The translations under genes and the position numbers were made by a program. Positions 26,166 through 34,991 of a stretch of 64,000 bases of DNA are shown here, one piece after another; the stretch's first letter is position 1; each line of letters starts with the position of its first letter. The stretch lies in contig WRIL01000003.1 of the NCBI GenBank assembly GCA_009782775.1, forward strand, positions 1 to 64,000, given 5' to 3'. This DNA comes from Desulfovibrionaceae bacterium (lineage in GTDB: Bacteria > Desulfobacterota > Desulfovibrionia > Desulfovibrionales > Desulfovibrionaceae). The notes beneath the pieces are model-generated. The model saw only the letters and a list, made by a program, of their open reading frames with translations. It was not told the origin of the DNA and did not search any database.

Positions 26166-27329
26166 TCAGGATGGGTAACCCTGTTCCATGGCCAGCCAGT
26201 ACTCGGCCAGGGCCTGTTCCAGGTAATCCGGCGCCCCGGACGGACCGCCCAGAGCCCGGCAGGATCGTTGCAGGGCGTGCAGGGCCGCGGCCAAATCCGC
26301 CCAGTCCACCCAACCCATGTGGCCGATGCGGATCAGGTTTTCTTTGAATTCTCCCTGCCCGGCGGCCAGCACCAGATTATAATTTCTAAATATCTCCGCC
26401 AGAAGCGCGGAGGACTTCAGCCCTTCGGGCAAGCGCACAGCGGTTACTCCCCAGGCCGGAGCCTCCGGAGCGAAAGGCTTCAGCCCTATGGCCCTTACCC
26501 CCCGATGGGCCATGCTGCACAGCGCCCATTGTTTGCGATAAATCTCCTCCAGCCCGGCGCTGAAAAAGAGATCCAGGCTCTGGTTCAGACCCAGAAGCAG
26601 GCTCACCGGCGGGGTAAAACAGGTCTGCTGCCGGAGAACCTGCTCTTTCTCCTTGCCCAGGTCAAAATAGAAGTTGCCGGAGTCCACCTTGGCCGCCTTG
26701 CCCCAGGCCCTGGCGGAAAAAGCCACGAAAGAAAGGCCGGGAGGGAGCATCAGACCCTTTTGCGAACCGGTCAGCAGGCAGTCAATACCCCATTGGTCCA
26801 TGGGACAGGGGGAGATGCCCACTCCGGAAATGCCGTCCACCAGAAGAAGCGCATCCCCGATGGAGGTTATGGCGGCCAGTTCGCGCACCGGGTGTTGCAC
26901 CCCGGTGGAGGTTTCGCATAGTTGCACACAGACCCCGCGCAGTTCCGGGTGCAGTTTCAAGAGAGCGGCCAGACGCTCCGGATCCGCGGCCTGTCCGGGG
27001 GTGATGCTTTCCACCACCGTCTTCAGGCCGCGGGAATGGGCGATTTCCGCCCAACGCCGCCCGAAATTGCCCCCTTCCAGGATCAGTACCTTTTCACCTG
27101 GCTGAAAAAGATTGCACAGGGCCGCGGTCATAGCCCCGGTGCCGGAAGATGACAGGGGCAGCACCGGCTGCTCGGTGCCGAAAAGGTGGCGGAGCTTGAC
27201 CTGAATCTCGGCCATGACTTGTTTGAAGGCCGGTTTGCGATGGTGGATCATGTCCACGGCCATCGCCAGCCGGACACTTTCCGGCAGGGCGGTGGGGCCG
27301 GGAGTGAGCAGACGGGGTTTATTCAACAT
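26166..27329 (-). CDS. Class V aminotransferase (alanine/serine-glyoxylate aminotransferase-like)
   Basis: A 387-residue PLP enzyme. LLTPGPTALPESVRLAMA is the N-terminal signature of the AGT/SGT family. SSSGTGAMTAAL (about 65-76) is the phosphate-binding region and SQKGLMLPPGLSFVAFS has the PLP-binding lysine (about residue 196). The C-terminal half holds the small domain. Substrate preference cannot be read: candidates are alanine, serine or aspartate with glyoxylate or related keto acids. It is the first gene of a minus-strand run with DUF1844 and argC, and is divergent from the NtrY-like kinase 105 bases away. Confidence 0.85.
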   Translation of the reverse strand: MLNKPRLLTPGPTALPESVRLAMAVDMIHHRKPAFKQVMAEIQVKLRHLFGTEQPVLPLSSSGTGAMTAALCNLFQPGEKVLILEGGNFGRRWAEIAHSRGLKTVVESITPGQAADPERLAALLKLHPELRGVCVQLCETSTGVQHPVRELAAITSIGDALLLVDGISGVGISPCPMDQWGIDCLLTGSQKGLMLPPGLSFVAFSARAWGKAAKVDSGNFYFDLGKEKEQVLRQQTCFTPPVSLLLGLNQSLDLFFSAGLEEIYRKQWALCSMAHRGVRAIGLKPFAPEAPAWGVTAVRLPEGLKSSALLAEIFRNYNLVLAAGQGEFKENLIRIGHMGWVDWADLAAALHALQRSCRALGGPSGAPDYLEQALAEYWLAMEQGYPS

Positions 27330-27434
27330 CTTGCCAAAATCCTCTCAGGTATGCGAAAAGAATGGGCGGCTTCCACAGCGACGTGCTTACCGCCCGGAAT
27401 GACGGTATGAATTTTTAATATTACAAGGCTCCCA

Positions 27435-29690
27435 ATGTCCCTGTCAACCAGCAGCCCCAAACACCGCCGCGAAGGCCAGACCGCGCCGCCTGCCGGAGCG
27501 TCATCCTCCATGGCCCTGACCGAGGAAGAGGAATCGCTGGCCGCCCGCCGCCGCCGCCGTGAACTAGGCATCGCCGCCGCCGCCTTCGGGCTGATGCTCG
27601 CGCTCATCTTCATCCAGCTACGCTACTTCGGTTCCGGTTCCATACTCTTCTTCGCCCTGTTCAACCTGAACGTCCTTCTTCTCATAGGCATCCTGATCGT
27701 GGTGCTGCGCAACGCCATCAAAATCATCCTGGAGCGTAAACAACGGATTATCGGCTCCCGCCTGCGCACTCGCCTGATCCTGGTCATTGCCGGAATGACC
27801 CTGATCCCCTGTCTGCTCATGTTCCTGGTAACCACACAATTCGTGAAACTGTCAGTGGATTTTTGGTTCAAAAACCAGGTGGAAAGCGCCATGGAGGCGG
27901 CCACGGATTTGACCGACGGCTTCCTGCAAAAAAATTCCGAACGTCTGCGCCGGCAGGCGGAAAATATCCTTAAAGGACTCTCCTCCAGCGGCTATATCTG
28001 GGGAGGCCCGCAAATGGACGCCTTTTTGAGCGCCAAAAGCAATGAATACAACCTGATCCTGGCCGGCTTTCTGGACAGCGAAAAATTCGAACGCAACTGG
28101 CGGCTCAGTCCGGCCCTGAGCGCTTCCTGGAAGGAGCTCAAGGGAAAGATCCGCTGGGAAGAACTGGCCGGACAGAATTACCAGGACTACCTGGGCGACA
28201 GGCTCCACGGCGATTTCCTATACGGGCTTCTGCCAATTGATCACGGGCGCGGCGGTTACCTGGTTCTGAGCGAGGATTTGGGCGACGGTTTTCAGGACAG
28301 ACAGGAGCTGGTCGCCGGCGGTTTTGACGAATACAGGCAATTGCGCAACCTCCAGAGACCCATCAAAAGCATGCTCTACCTGACTTTAAGCATCCTCACT
28401 TCGCTGATCATGCTCTCGATCATCTGGTTCGCCTTGAAAATGGTCAAGGGACTTACCGACCCCATCCTGGTGCTGGTGGACGCCACGGGCAAGCTGGCCC
28501 GGGGCGAAGAAAACGTGCGTGTTGAAGACAGTTCCGACGATGAAATCAGCCTCCTGGTAAATTCTTTCAACAGTATGGCCTCGGAGATCATGGAAAAACG
28601 CCAGGAACTGACCGCCACCAACGCCGCCCTGCTGCAAAGAAACCTTTCCCTGGACCAGCAGCGCCAATATGTGGAAACCGTGCTGGATAACCTGGCCGCC
28701 GGGGTCATTTCCTTCAACGCGGACTGGAAGGTAAGCACCATCAACCGGGTGGCCTGCCAAATTCTGGGACAGAAGGCCCAGGAACTTGTCGGGCTGCCCA
28801 TCAGGCGTCTCCTCAATAAAAAAGAACTGACCCAGGTGCATGACCTAGCTCAGTCCCTGGCCAGCAACCACACCGGTTCGCTCCAGCGGCAGTTCAAGTA
28901 CAACCGGGATGGGCATGAATACAGCCTGTTGGCCACCGTGGCCGCCATGGCTGATTCTGATCAGCGTTTTTCCGGGGCGGTGGTGGTCTTTGAAGACGTG
29001 ACCGAACTGGAAAAAATGCAGCGCATGGCCGCCTGGCAGGAAGTGGCCCGGCGTATAGCCCACGAAATCAAAAACCCCCTCACCCCCATAAAACTCTCCG
29101 CCCAACGCCTGGAAAAAAAATTCGCCCCCACGGTGCATGACCCGGTTTTTGTCCAGAGCACCCAGCTCATCATTCATCAGGTGGAACAACTCCAGAGCAT
29201 GGTCCAGGAATTTTCCGCCTTTGCCAAAATGCCGACCATCAACCTCAAGCGCGGACGCCCCGGACAGCTTCTCACTGAAGTCTTCGACATCTTCCGGCAA
29301 ACCCTGCCCGTCATTGGCTGGTCCATGAACCTCCCTGAAGATCTGCCGGAACTGAACATGGATGAGGCCGCCCTGCACCGGGCCTTTATGAATATCCTGA
29401 CCAACGCCGCCGAGGCCCTGGACAAAACCGAACACCCCGCTGTATTCCTCCGGGCGAAGGTGGACCAGGAACTGAAACGCCTGCGGGTGGAAGTGGGGGA
29501 TAACGGACCGGACCTGCTTAGCGAGGAAGAACGCGGACGCCTGTTCGAACCCTACTTTTCACGTAAAAAAGGCGGCACCGGCCTTGGGTTGACCATCGTG
29601 CGATCCATCATCATCGCCCATCTCGGATCCGTGCGCGCCTCCCGCCTGGAAAACGGCGGAACCCTGGTCACCGTGGAACTGCCGCTATAA
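27435..29690 (+). CDS. NtrY-like membrane sensor histidine kinase
   Basis: A 751-residue kinase resembling NtrY of nitrogen regulation. Membrane segments lie at about 45-95 and 115-135, with a periplasmic region (about 140-310), another membrane segment (about 315-340), a HAMP domain (about 345-400), a PAS domain (about 415-525), HisKA with RRIAHEIKNPLTPIKLSAQ and a HATPase domain ending GTGLGLTIVRSII. The divergent promoter region lies between 27330 and 27434. No response regulator or NtrX-type gene is adjacent; folD follows after 17 bases. The partner must be elsewhere. Its signal cannot be read. Confidence 0.87.
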   Translation: MSLSTSSPKHRREGQTAPPAGASSSMALTEEEESLAARRRRRELGIAAAAFGLMLALIFIQLRYFGSGSILFFALFNLNVLLLIGILIVVLRNAIKIILERKQRIIGSRLRTRLILVIAGMTLIPCLLMFLVTTQFVKLSVDFWFKNQVESAMEAATDLTDGFLQKNSERLRRQAENILKGLSSSGYIWGGPQMDAFLSAKSNEYNLILAGFLDSEKFERNWRLSPALSASWKELKGKIRWEELAGQNYQDYLGDRLHGDFLYGLLPIDHGRGGYLVLSEDLGDGFQDRQELVAGGFDEYRQLRNLQRPIKSMLYLTLSILTSLIMLSIIWFALKMVKGLTDPILVLVDATGKLARGEENVRVEDSSDDEISLLVNSFNSMASEIMEKRQELTATNAALLQRNLSLDQQRQYVETVLDNLAAGVISFNADWKVSTINRVACQILGQKAQELVGLPIRRLLNKKELTQVHDLAQSLASNHTGSLQRQFKYNRDGHEYSLLATVAAMADSDQRFSGAVVVFEDVTELEKMQRMAAWQEVARRIAHEIKNPLTPIKLSAQRLEKKFAPTVHDPVFVQSTQLIIHQVEQLQSMVQEFSAFAKMPTINLKRGRPGQLLTEVFDIFRQTLPVIGWSMNLPEDLPELNMDEAALHRAFMNILTNAAEALDKTEHPAVFLRAKVDQELKRLRVEVGDNGPDLLSEEERGRLFEPYFSRKKGGTGLGLTIVRSIIIAHLGSVRASRLENGGTLVTVELPL

Positions 29691-29707
29691 GCGGCAAAGG
29701 AGAGCCT

Positions 29708-30565
29708 ATGCTTTTGGACGGCAAGGCCGTGGCCATGCGGCTCCGGGAAGAAATCCGGACGGAGGTTGAGACGCTCCGGCCAGCCTTGGGGCGCGCCCCC
29801 GGCCTGACGGTGATCCTGGCCGGCGGAGAACCGGCTTCGCGGGTATATGTGCGCAATAAACGCCTGGCTTGCCAGGATGCGGGCTTTAACTCGGAGCTTG
29901 TGGAATTGCCCCCGTCCGCCGCCCAGCGGGACTTGGAACGCCTGATAGATAAACTGAACGGGCTGGATGAAGTGGACGGCATCCTCTTGCAGTTGCCTCT
30001 GTACCCCGGCCTGGACAGCCAAGCCCTGTTGGAACGCCTTGACCCCTCCAAGGATGTGGACGGGTTTCACCCGCAAAACATGGGCAGGCTGGCCCTCGGT
30101 CTGCCAGGCCCCAGGCCCTGCACCCCAGCCGGGGTCATGGCCCTGCTGAAGCACTACGGGTTGTCTCCATCCGGACAAAGAGCCGTGGTGGTGGGGCGCA
30201 GCAATATTGTAGGCAAACCCCTGGCCCTGATGCTGGGGGCGAACAGCCTGGAAGCCAACGCCACCGTGACTCTCTGCCATTCCCAAACCCCGGACTTACG
30301 GGAAGAATGCCGGCGGGCGGATTTTCTTTTTCTGGCCCTGGGCCGTCCCAAGGCCGTAAGCGCGGATATGGTCAAGGACAACGCTGTGGTCGTGGACATA
30401 GGTCTGAACCGGACGGAACAAGGACTCACGGGCGACTGCGACTTTGAGGCCATCCGCCCCAAAACCACGGCCATCACTCCGGTTCCTGGAGGGGTTGGTC
30501 CCATGACCGTGACCATGCTCCTGCGCAATACCCTGGAGGCCTGCAAGCGCAGAAACAAGCTTTGA
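29708..30565 (+). CDS. folD: Methylenetetrahydrofolate dehydrogenase/cyclohydrolase
   Basis: A 285-residue bifunctional enzyme interconverting 5,10-methylene- and 10-formyl-tetrahydrofolate. Conserved blocks: VYVRNKRLACQDAGF with the catalytic lysine (about 42-57), VDGILLQLPLYPGLD (about 96-110), KDVDGFHPQNMGRL, PCTPAGVMALL, the NADP-binding VVGRSNIVGKPLALML, and TPVPGGVGPMTVTML at the end. Length is normal. AGGAG precedes the ATG. It lies 17 bases downstream of the NtrY-like kinase, so it may be co-transcribed with it. Confidence 0.95.
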   Translation: MLLDGKAVAMRLREEIRTEVETLRPALGRAPGLTVILAGGEPASRVYVRNKRLACQDAGFNSELVELPPSAAQRDLERLIDKLNGLDEVDGILLQLPLYPGLDSQALLERLDPSKDVDGFHPQNMGRLALGLPGPRPCTPAGVMALLKHYGLSPSGQRAVVVGRSNIVGKPLALMLGANSLEANATVTLCHSQTPDLREECRRADFLFLALGRPKAVSADMVKDNAVVVDIGLNRTEQGLTGDCDFEAIRPKTTAITPVPGGVGPMTVTMLLRNTLEACKRRNKL

Positions 30566-30683
30566 AAATACGCGAAGCCTGTTTTTCCGGTTGTGCAAGC
30601 TGGACTATTTTGGTATGAGGAAGCCCACCTTGTGAGAATCATCCAAAAGATCCGCAGGGGAATTCTGTGTGGGAGGAACGGCA

Positions 30684-32432
30684 ATGCCCGTAACGCCAAA
30701 ACCGGATGCCGGACTTGACGGCGAATTGATTTTTGAAAGCGCCCTGGAAAATTATCTGAACCCGGACTTTGGCGACCTGGACGAAGGTTCCATTGTCAAG
30801 GGCGAAGTGGTGCGTATTGATGCGGATACCGTGCTGGTGGACGTCAATTTCAAATCCGAAGGACAGATCCCTCTGGCGGAATTTACCGATTCCCTCGGCC
30901 AGGTCGGCATAGCCGTCGGCGACAAAGTGGATGTTTTTGTCGTGCGCAAAAACGAGCAAGAAGGCTCGATCATCCTTTCTTACGAAAAAGCCAAACGCAT
31001 GCAGGTCTTTGATCAACTGGAAGACATGCTGGACAAGGGCGGGATCTGTTCAGGGCGGATCCTGCGCCGCATCAAGGGCGGCTATACCGTGGACCTGGGC
31101 GGCGTGGAAGCCTTTTTGCCCGGTTCGCACGTGGATCTGCGCCCGGTTCCGGACATGGACGCCCTGGTTAACCAGACCTATGAGTTCCGGGTACTCAAGA
31201 TTAACCGCCGGCGCAGCAATGTCATCGTCTCCCGCCGGGTGCTTCTGGAAGAAGATCGCGATTCCAAACGCCATGATCTCCTGACCACCCTGGAGGAAGG
31301 GCAGCTCGTCTCCGGCAGGGTCAAAAACATCACGGAATACGGCGTATTCGTGGACTTGGGGGGCCTTGACGGTCTCCTGCACATTACCGACATGTCCTGG
31401 CGGCGCATCCGCCACCCCAAGGAGCTGGTCAGCCTGGGGCAGGATCTGCAATTAAAGGTGCTTTCCTTTGACAAGGACAACAATAAAGTCTCTCTGGGCC
31501 TGAAACAAATGGTGGAAGACCCCTGGCATGACATCAACGCCAAGTTTCCCTCCGGGGCGACCTTCAATGGCAAAGTTACCAACCTGGTGGATTACGGCGC
31601 CTTTGTGGAGCTGGAATCCGGAGTGGAAGGCCTGGTGCATATCTCTGAAATGTCCTGGACGCGCAAACTGCGCCACCCTTCGCAAATGGTTCATCCGGGC
31701 GATGAGGTGGAGGTGGTCGTCCTGGGGGTGGATTCCTCAAAAAAACGTATCTCCTTGGGCATGAAGCAAATCAAGGAAAATCCCTGGGAAGTGGTGGCGG
31801 TCAAATTTCCGGAAGGCACCATCCTGGAAGGGGCCATCAAAAATATCACTGAATTCGGCATCTTCATAGGCATTGAAGACGGCATTGACGGCCTGATCCA
31901 CGTCTCCGACATCAGTTGGACCAAAAAGATACGCCACCCCAACGAACTCTATAAGGTCGGCGACATGGTGCAGGCCAAGGTGCTCACCGTGGACCAGGAA
32001 AACGAAAAATTCACTTTGGGCATAAAACAGTTGCAGGAAGACCCCTGGGCCTATGTACCGGACAAATTCCCCGAAGGCACGATGATCAGCGGCGTAATCA
32101 CCAATATTACCGACTTCGGCCTCTTTGTGGAAGTGCAGGAAGGCATTGAAGGCCTAGTGCATGTCTCGGAAATAAGCAGCAAAAAAATCAAAAGCCCTGC
32201 GGAATTGTACAAGGAAGGAGCGACCATTGATGCCAAGGTCATCCATGTCTCCGCCGAAGAGCGCCGTCTGGGGCTCTCCATAAAACAGATCAAGGAAGAT
32301 ACTGAAGAGCGCAAAAAGCCGGCAAAGGAACTCCGGGCCGTGGGGCCGGACGCCGGGGGGGGCGGCCAGAACCTTGGGGATCTTCTTAAGCAGAAACTGG
32401 AAGACGGCGAGGAAGACAACGAAAAAAGCTGA
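30684..32432 (+). CDS. rpsA: 30S ribosomal protein S1
   Basis: A 582-residue protein with six S1 (OB-fold) RNA-binding repeats, from about residue 45 to 540. Repeats are readable by their GxVxxItdfGaFV patterns: EGQLVSGRVKNITEYGVFVD, GATFNGKVTNLVDYGAFVEL, GTILEGAIKNITEFGIFIG and GTMISGVITNITDFGLFVEV. It holds mRNA at the ribosome during initiation. I chose ATG 30684 with GGAGGA upstream over the GTG five codons earlier. The gene stands alone and is followed by a strong intrinsic terminator. Length is normal. Confidence 0.95.
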   Translation: MPVTPKPDAGLDGELIFESALENYLNPDFGDLDEGSIVKGEVVRIDADTVLVDVNFKSEGQIPLAEFTDSLGQVGIAVGDKVDVFVVRKNEQEGSIILSYEKAKRMQVFDQLEDMLDKGGICSGRILRRIKGGYTVDLGGVEAFLPGSHVDLRPVPDMDALVNQTYEFRVLKINRRRSNVIVSRRVLLEEDRDSKRHDLLTTLEEGQLVSGRVKNITEYGVFVDLGGLDGLLHITDMSWRRIRHPKELVSLGQDLQLKVLSFDKDNNKVSLGLKQMVEDPWHDINAKFPSGATFNGKVTNLVDYGAFVELESGVEGLVHISEMSWTRKLRHPSQMVHPGDEVEVVVLGVDSSKKRISLGMKQIKENPWEVVAVKFPEGTILEGAIKNITEFGIFIGIEDGIDGLIHVSDISWTKKIRHPNELYKVGDMVQAKVLTVDQENEKFTLGIKQLQEDPWAYVPDKFPEGTMISGVITNITDFGLFVEVQEGIEGLVHVSEISSKKIKSPAELYKEGATIDAKVIHVSAEERRLGLSIKQIKEDTEERKKPAKELRAVGPDAGGGGQNLGDLLKQKLEDGEEDNEKS

Positions 32433-32466
32433 TTATGCCTTAAATAGGACTGGTTTTTATGGCGAT

Positions 32467-32503
32467 GGGCCGCTCTGACGAAGGTCAGCGGCCCGTTTTT
32501 TTT
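32467..32503 (+). terminator. Rho-independent terminator of rpsA
   Basis: GGGCCGCTCTGAC pairs with GTCAGCGGCCC (one bulged base) around a GAA(G) loop, followed by eight T residues on the plus strand. It lies 35 bases after the rpsA stop codon. It ends five bases before the pit stop codon, so it mainly serves rpsA. Confidence 0.92.
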
Positions 32504-32508
32504 ACAGG

Positions 32509-33519
32509 CTATCCAGCGCCCAAGACCAGCTCCAACAACATAAAACTGACGGCGGCCACGGAGGCCGAGGCCGGGATGGTGATCACCCAGGCAATGACCA
32601 GGTTGCCGGCCACGCCCCAGTGCACGGCGGACAAGCGCCGGGTGGAGCCTACTCCGAAAATGCAGGCCGTGATGGTGTGCGTGGTGCTGATCGGCGCGCC
32701 AATCACGGAGGCGGCGCTGATAACTATGGACGCCGAAGTTTCGGCGGCAAAGCCGTGCACCGGCTCCAACTTGCAAATCTTATGTCCCATGGTTCTGACA
32801 ATCTTCCAGCCGCCCACGGCCGTGCCCCCGGCCATGGCCATAGCGCATACCAGTTTGACCCAGAGGGGCACGGCGATGACATCGATTTCGCCAAAAATGA
32901 GCAAGGCCAAAGTTATCACTCCCATAGTCTTCTGGGCGTCGTTCAGACCGTGGCTTAAAGCCATGAACCCCGCCGAAGCTATCTGGGCCTTTTGAAAAAA
33001 ACCATTGGCCGATTTCCGGTTGATCCTGGCAAAGACAATGCAAATCAAGTTCATGAGCAAGAGGCCCATGAAAAAACCTACCAGGGGGGAACCCAGCAGG
33101 GGGAAAACCACCTTGTTGATGATAGAGGAACCGTTCAGGGCTGCCGACCCCACATGCGCCAGGGCCGCGCCCATCAGGCCGCCGATCAGGGCATGGGATG
33201 AAGAGGACGGGATGCCGAAATACCAGGTCAGGCAATTCCAGGTGATCGCCCCGATGAGAGCGGCCAGCACCAGGATGTGGCTACCGGATACAATATCTGG
33301 ACGCACGATGCCGCCGCCCAGGGTCTGCGCCACCTCCGTGCCCAAAAGCGCGCCTAACAGATTCAAGGCTGCGGCCATGCCCACGGCCGCACGCGGCGTC
33401 AGCACCTTGGTGGAAACCACGGTGGCGATGGCGTTGGCGCAGTCGTGCGCGCCGTTGGTAAAGTCGAAGATCAGGGCCGTGACGACAATCACGACCAGCA
33501 GCATAGGCGCTTCAAACAT
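32509..33519 (-). CDS. Inorganic phosphate transporter, Pit family
   Basis: A 336-residue polytopic membrane protein with about ten hydrophobic segments. The N-terminal repeat has FDFTNGAHDCANAIATVVST (about residues 19-38) and a second copy near FMALSHGLNDAQKTMG (about 208-224); both are the characteristic GxxDxANA/GxNDA duplications of PiT transporters. They import phosphate as a metal-phosphate complex or with ions. The gene overlaps the DUF47 gene by eight bases; DUF47 proteins are regularly paired with Pit and thought to regulate it. The pair closes the proB-proA run. Confidence 0.92.
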   Translation of the reverse strand: MFEAPMLLVVIVVTALIFDFTNGAHDCANAIATVVSTKVLTPRAAVGMAAALNLLGALLGTEVAQTLGGGIVRPDIVSGSHILVLAALIGAITWNCLTWYFGIPSSSSHALIGGLMGAALAHVGSAALNGSSIINKVVFPLLGSPLVGFFMGLLLMNLICIVFARINRKSANGFFQKAQIASAGFMALSHGLNDAQKTMGVITLALLIFGEIDVIAVPLWVKLVCAMAMAGGTAVGGWKIVRTMGHKICKLEPVHGFAAETSASIVISAASVIGAPISTTHTITACIFGVGSTRRLSAVHWGVAGNLVIAWVITIPASASVAAVSFMLLELVLGAG

Positions 33520-34138
33520 GTTTCAGCACCGCTTCTTCAACAGCCTCATCCACTTCCACCAAGTAGACAATAAGCTTTTCCATACGGTCATAGGTCCGGC
33601 TCCACTTGATTATCTCCAGCACGGACCCATCCGTGGCTTTCCCCAGTTCATACAGTTCCGCTATGCCTGTGCTGAGCAGCATCTCGCATTCATTGCGCAG
33701 AGTCCGAAACTCTCTGGTATTGTGGCTGTCCCGCTTTTCAGACAGCCCTACCAGCATGGAGCGGGTCAGCATGGTCATCGCCTGTACCGTCTTCGCCAGT
33801 TGCAACATGGGAACACGGGCCTGTTTGAATCCCAGAAAGGACAGCCTGGTGGACAAATTGTTGAAGAGATCAATGGCTTCTTCCTGCGCCTTGTTGATGT
33901 GCAGGATATCCTCGCGATCAATGGGGGTGAGGAAGCTCTGGGAAAGGTGCTTGGTGATGGTCAGGTAGATATGGTCCGCTTCATCTTCCAGCGCCAGAAT
34001 TTTTTCGCGCTGATCTTTCGGGTTGTCCAGGCGTTCGATAAGCGCCGCGAGTTCGTTGGCCACCGTGCACAAAATCTGGTTCTGCTGCAACAGGAGCTCA
34101 AAAAACGGCGCCCCTTTGGGCAAAAGTGAATTGAACAT
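33512..34138 (-). CDS. DUF47/PhoU-like protein paired with Pit transporter
   Basis: A 208-residue all-helical protein that begins MFNSLLPKGAPFFELLLQQ, the usual DUF47 N-terminus, followed by the PhoU-like helical core with EDEADHIYLTITKHLSQSF and TPIDREDILHI (metal-binding acidic residues). It probably regulates phosphate uptake. It overlaps the Pit gene start by eight bases and lies two bases after proB, so it is part of the same transcript. The functional link to Pit is a family pattern rather than shown here. Confidence 0.88.
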   Translation of the reverse strand: MFNSLLPKGAPFFELLLQQNQILCTVANELAALIERLDNPKDQREKILALEDEADHIYLTITKHLSQSFLTPIDREDILHINKAQEEAIDLFNNLSTRLSFLGFKQARVPMLQLAKTVQAMTMLTRSMLVGLSEKRDSHNTREFRTLRNECEMLLSTGIAELYELGKATDGSVLEIIKWSRTYDRMEKLIVYLVEVDEAVEEAVLKHV

Positions 34139-34140
34139 AA

Positions 34141-34983
34141 CTAGCGACTCCCAGGTGAAACATCTGATCGGTCAGAGGATTCCAAATTTGTCATTTGTGC
34201 CAAAAAAATCGTTCCTTTTTGTCTTCCCGCCGCCAGGGCTTCCAGCGAACGGGGCCTGCCCCCATGGGTCAGAACCGTAGGGATACCGTAAAGCAAGGCC
34301 AACCTGGCCGCATCAAGCTTGGTGGCAATGCCGCCGGTGCCGAAACTGTTGGTCTGTCCTATACTGATGCTTTGGCGCGCGGCTTCTATATCCCGCACTT
34401 CCTCAAGCAGGGCCGCCTCCGGGAACTCCTTGGGATTTTTGTCATACAACCCGTCAATGTCGCTGAAAAGGATAAGCAGGTCCGCGCTCCAGAGAATCGC
34501 CGATTGCGCCGCCAGGGTGTCGTTGTCGCCTATCTTGATCTCTTCCACCGAAACGCTGTCATTTTCGTTGATAATGGGGATAACCCCCTCGTCCACCAAA
34601 GTGAACAGCGTATTCCGCATATTCAGGGTTCTGATAGGATCGCCGAAGTCGTCCTGAGTCAGCAGGATTTGGGCAATGTGCAGACTGTGCTTATCAAAAG
34701 CGCGCCGCCAAGCGCTCATGAGCTCCACCTGTCCGATGGCGCATAGAGCCTGCCGGTAATGAAGATCCCGCTTGCGGGCCCATTTGCCCATGGTGGAAAG
34801 CCCGGCCACCTGGGCGCCGGATGAAACAATGACCAGATGCTTGCCGCCTTTGATCAAGCCCGCAGCCTGATCCGCGAATTCCGCGAGATAGTCGGAATTT
34901 ATTTTCCCATCTTTATCGGCCAGCGTAGTGGAGCCGAACTTGCAAATTACTTTGCGCGCATCCGCTATAAGCCTAGCAATCAT
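34141..34983 (-). CDS. proB: Glutamate 5-kinase (without PUA domain)
   Basis: A 280-residue amino acid kinase that phosphorylates glutamate, the first step of proline synthesis. Signatures: VICKFGSTTLADKDGKI (ATP-binding N-terminus), LVIVSSGAQVAGL, the active-site region INENDSVSVEEIKIGDNDTL, ILFSDIDGLYDKNP and GTGGIATKLDAARLA. Residues continue only to about 280, so the C-terminal PUA domain found in the longer bacterial ProB (about 370 residues) is absent. The short form exists in other bacteria. It lies eight bases downstream of proA. proA and proB in the same run confirm the call. Confidence 0.9.
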   Translation of the reverse strand: MIARLIADARKVICKFGSTTLADKDGKINSDYLAEFADQAAGLIKGGKHLVIVSSGAQVAGLSTMGKWARKRDLHYRQALCAIGQVELMSAWRRAFDKHSLHIAQILLTQDDFGDPIRTLNMRNTLFTLVDEGVIPIINENDSVSVEEIKIGDNDTLAAQSAILWSADLLILFSDIDGLYDKNPKEFPEAALLEEVRDIEAARQSISIGQTNSFGTGGIATKLDAARLALLYGIPTVLTHGGRPRSLEALAAGRQKGTIFLAQMTNLESSDRSDVSPGSR

Positions 34984-34991
34984 TTTTTCAT

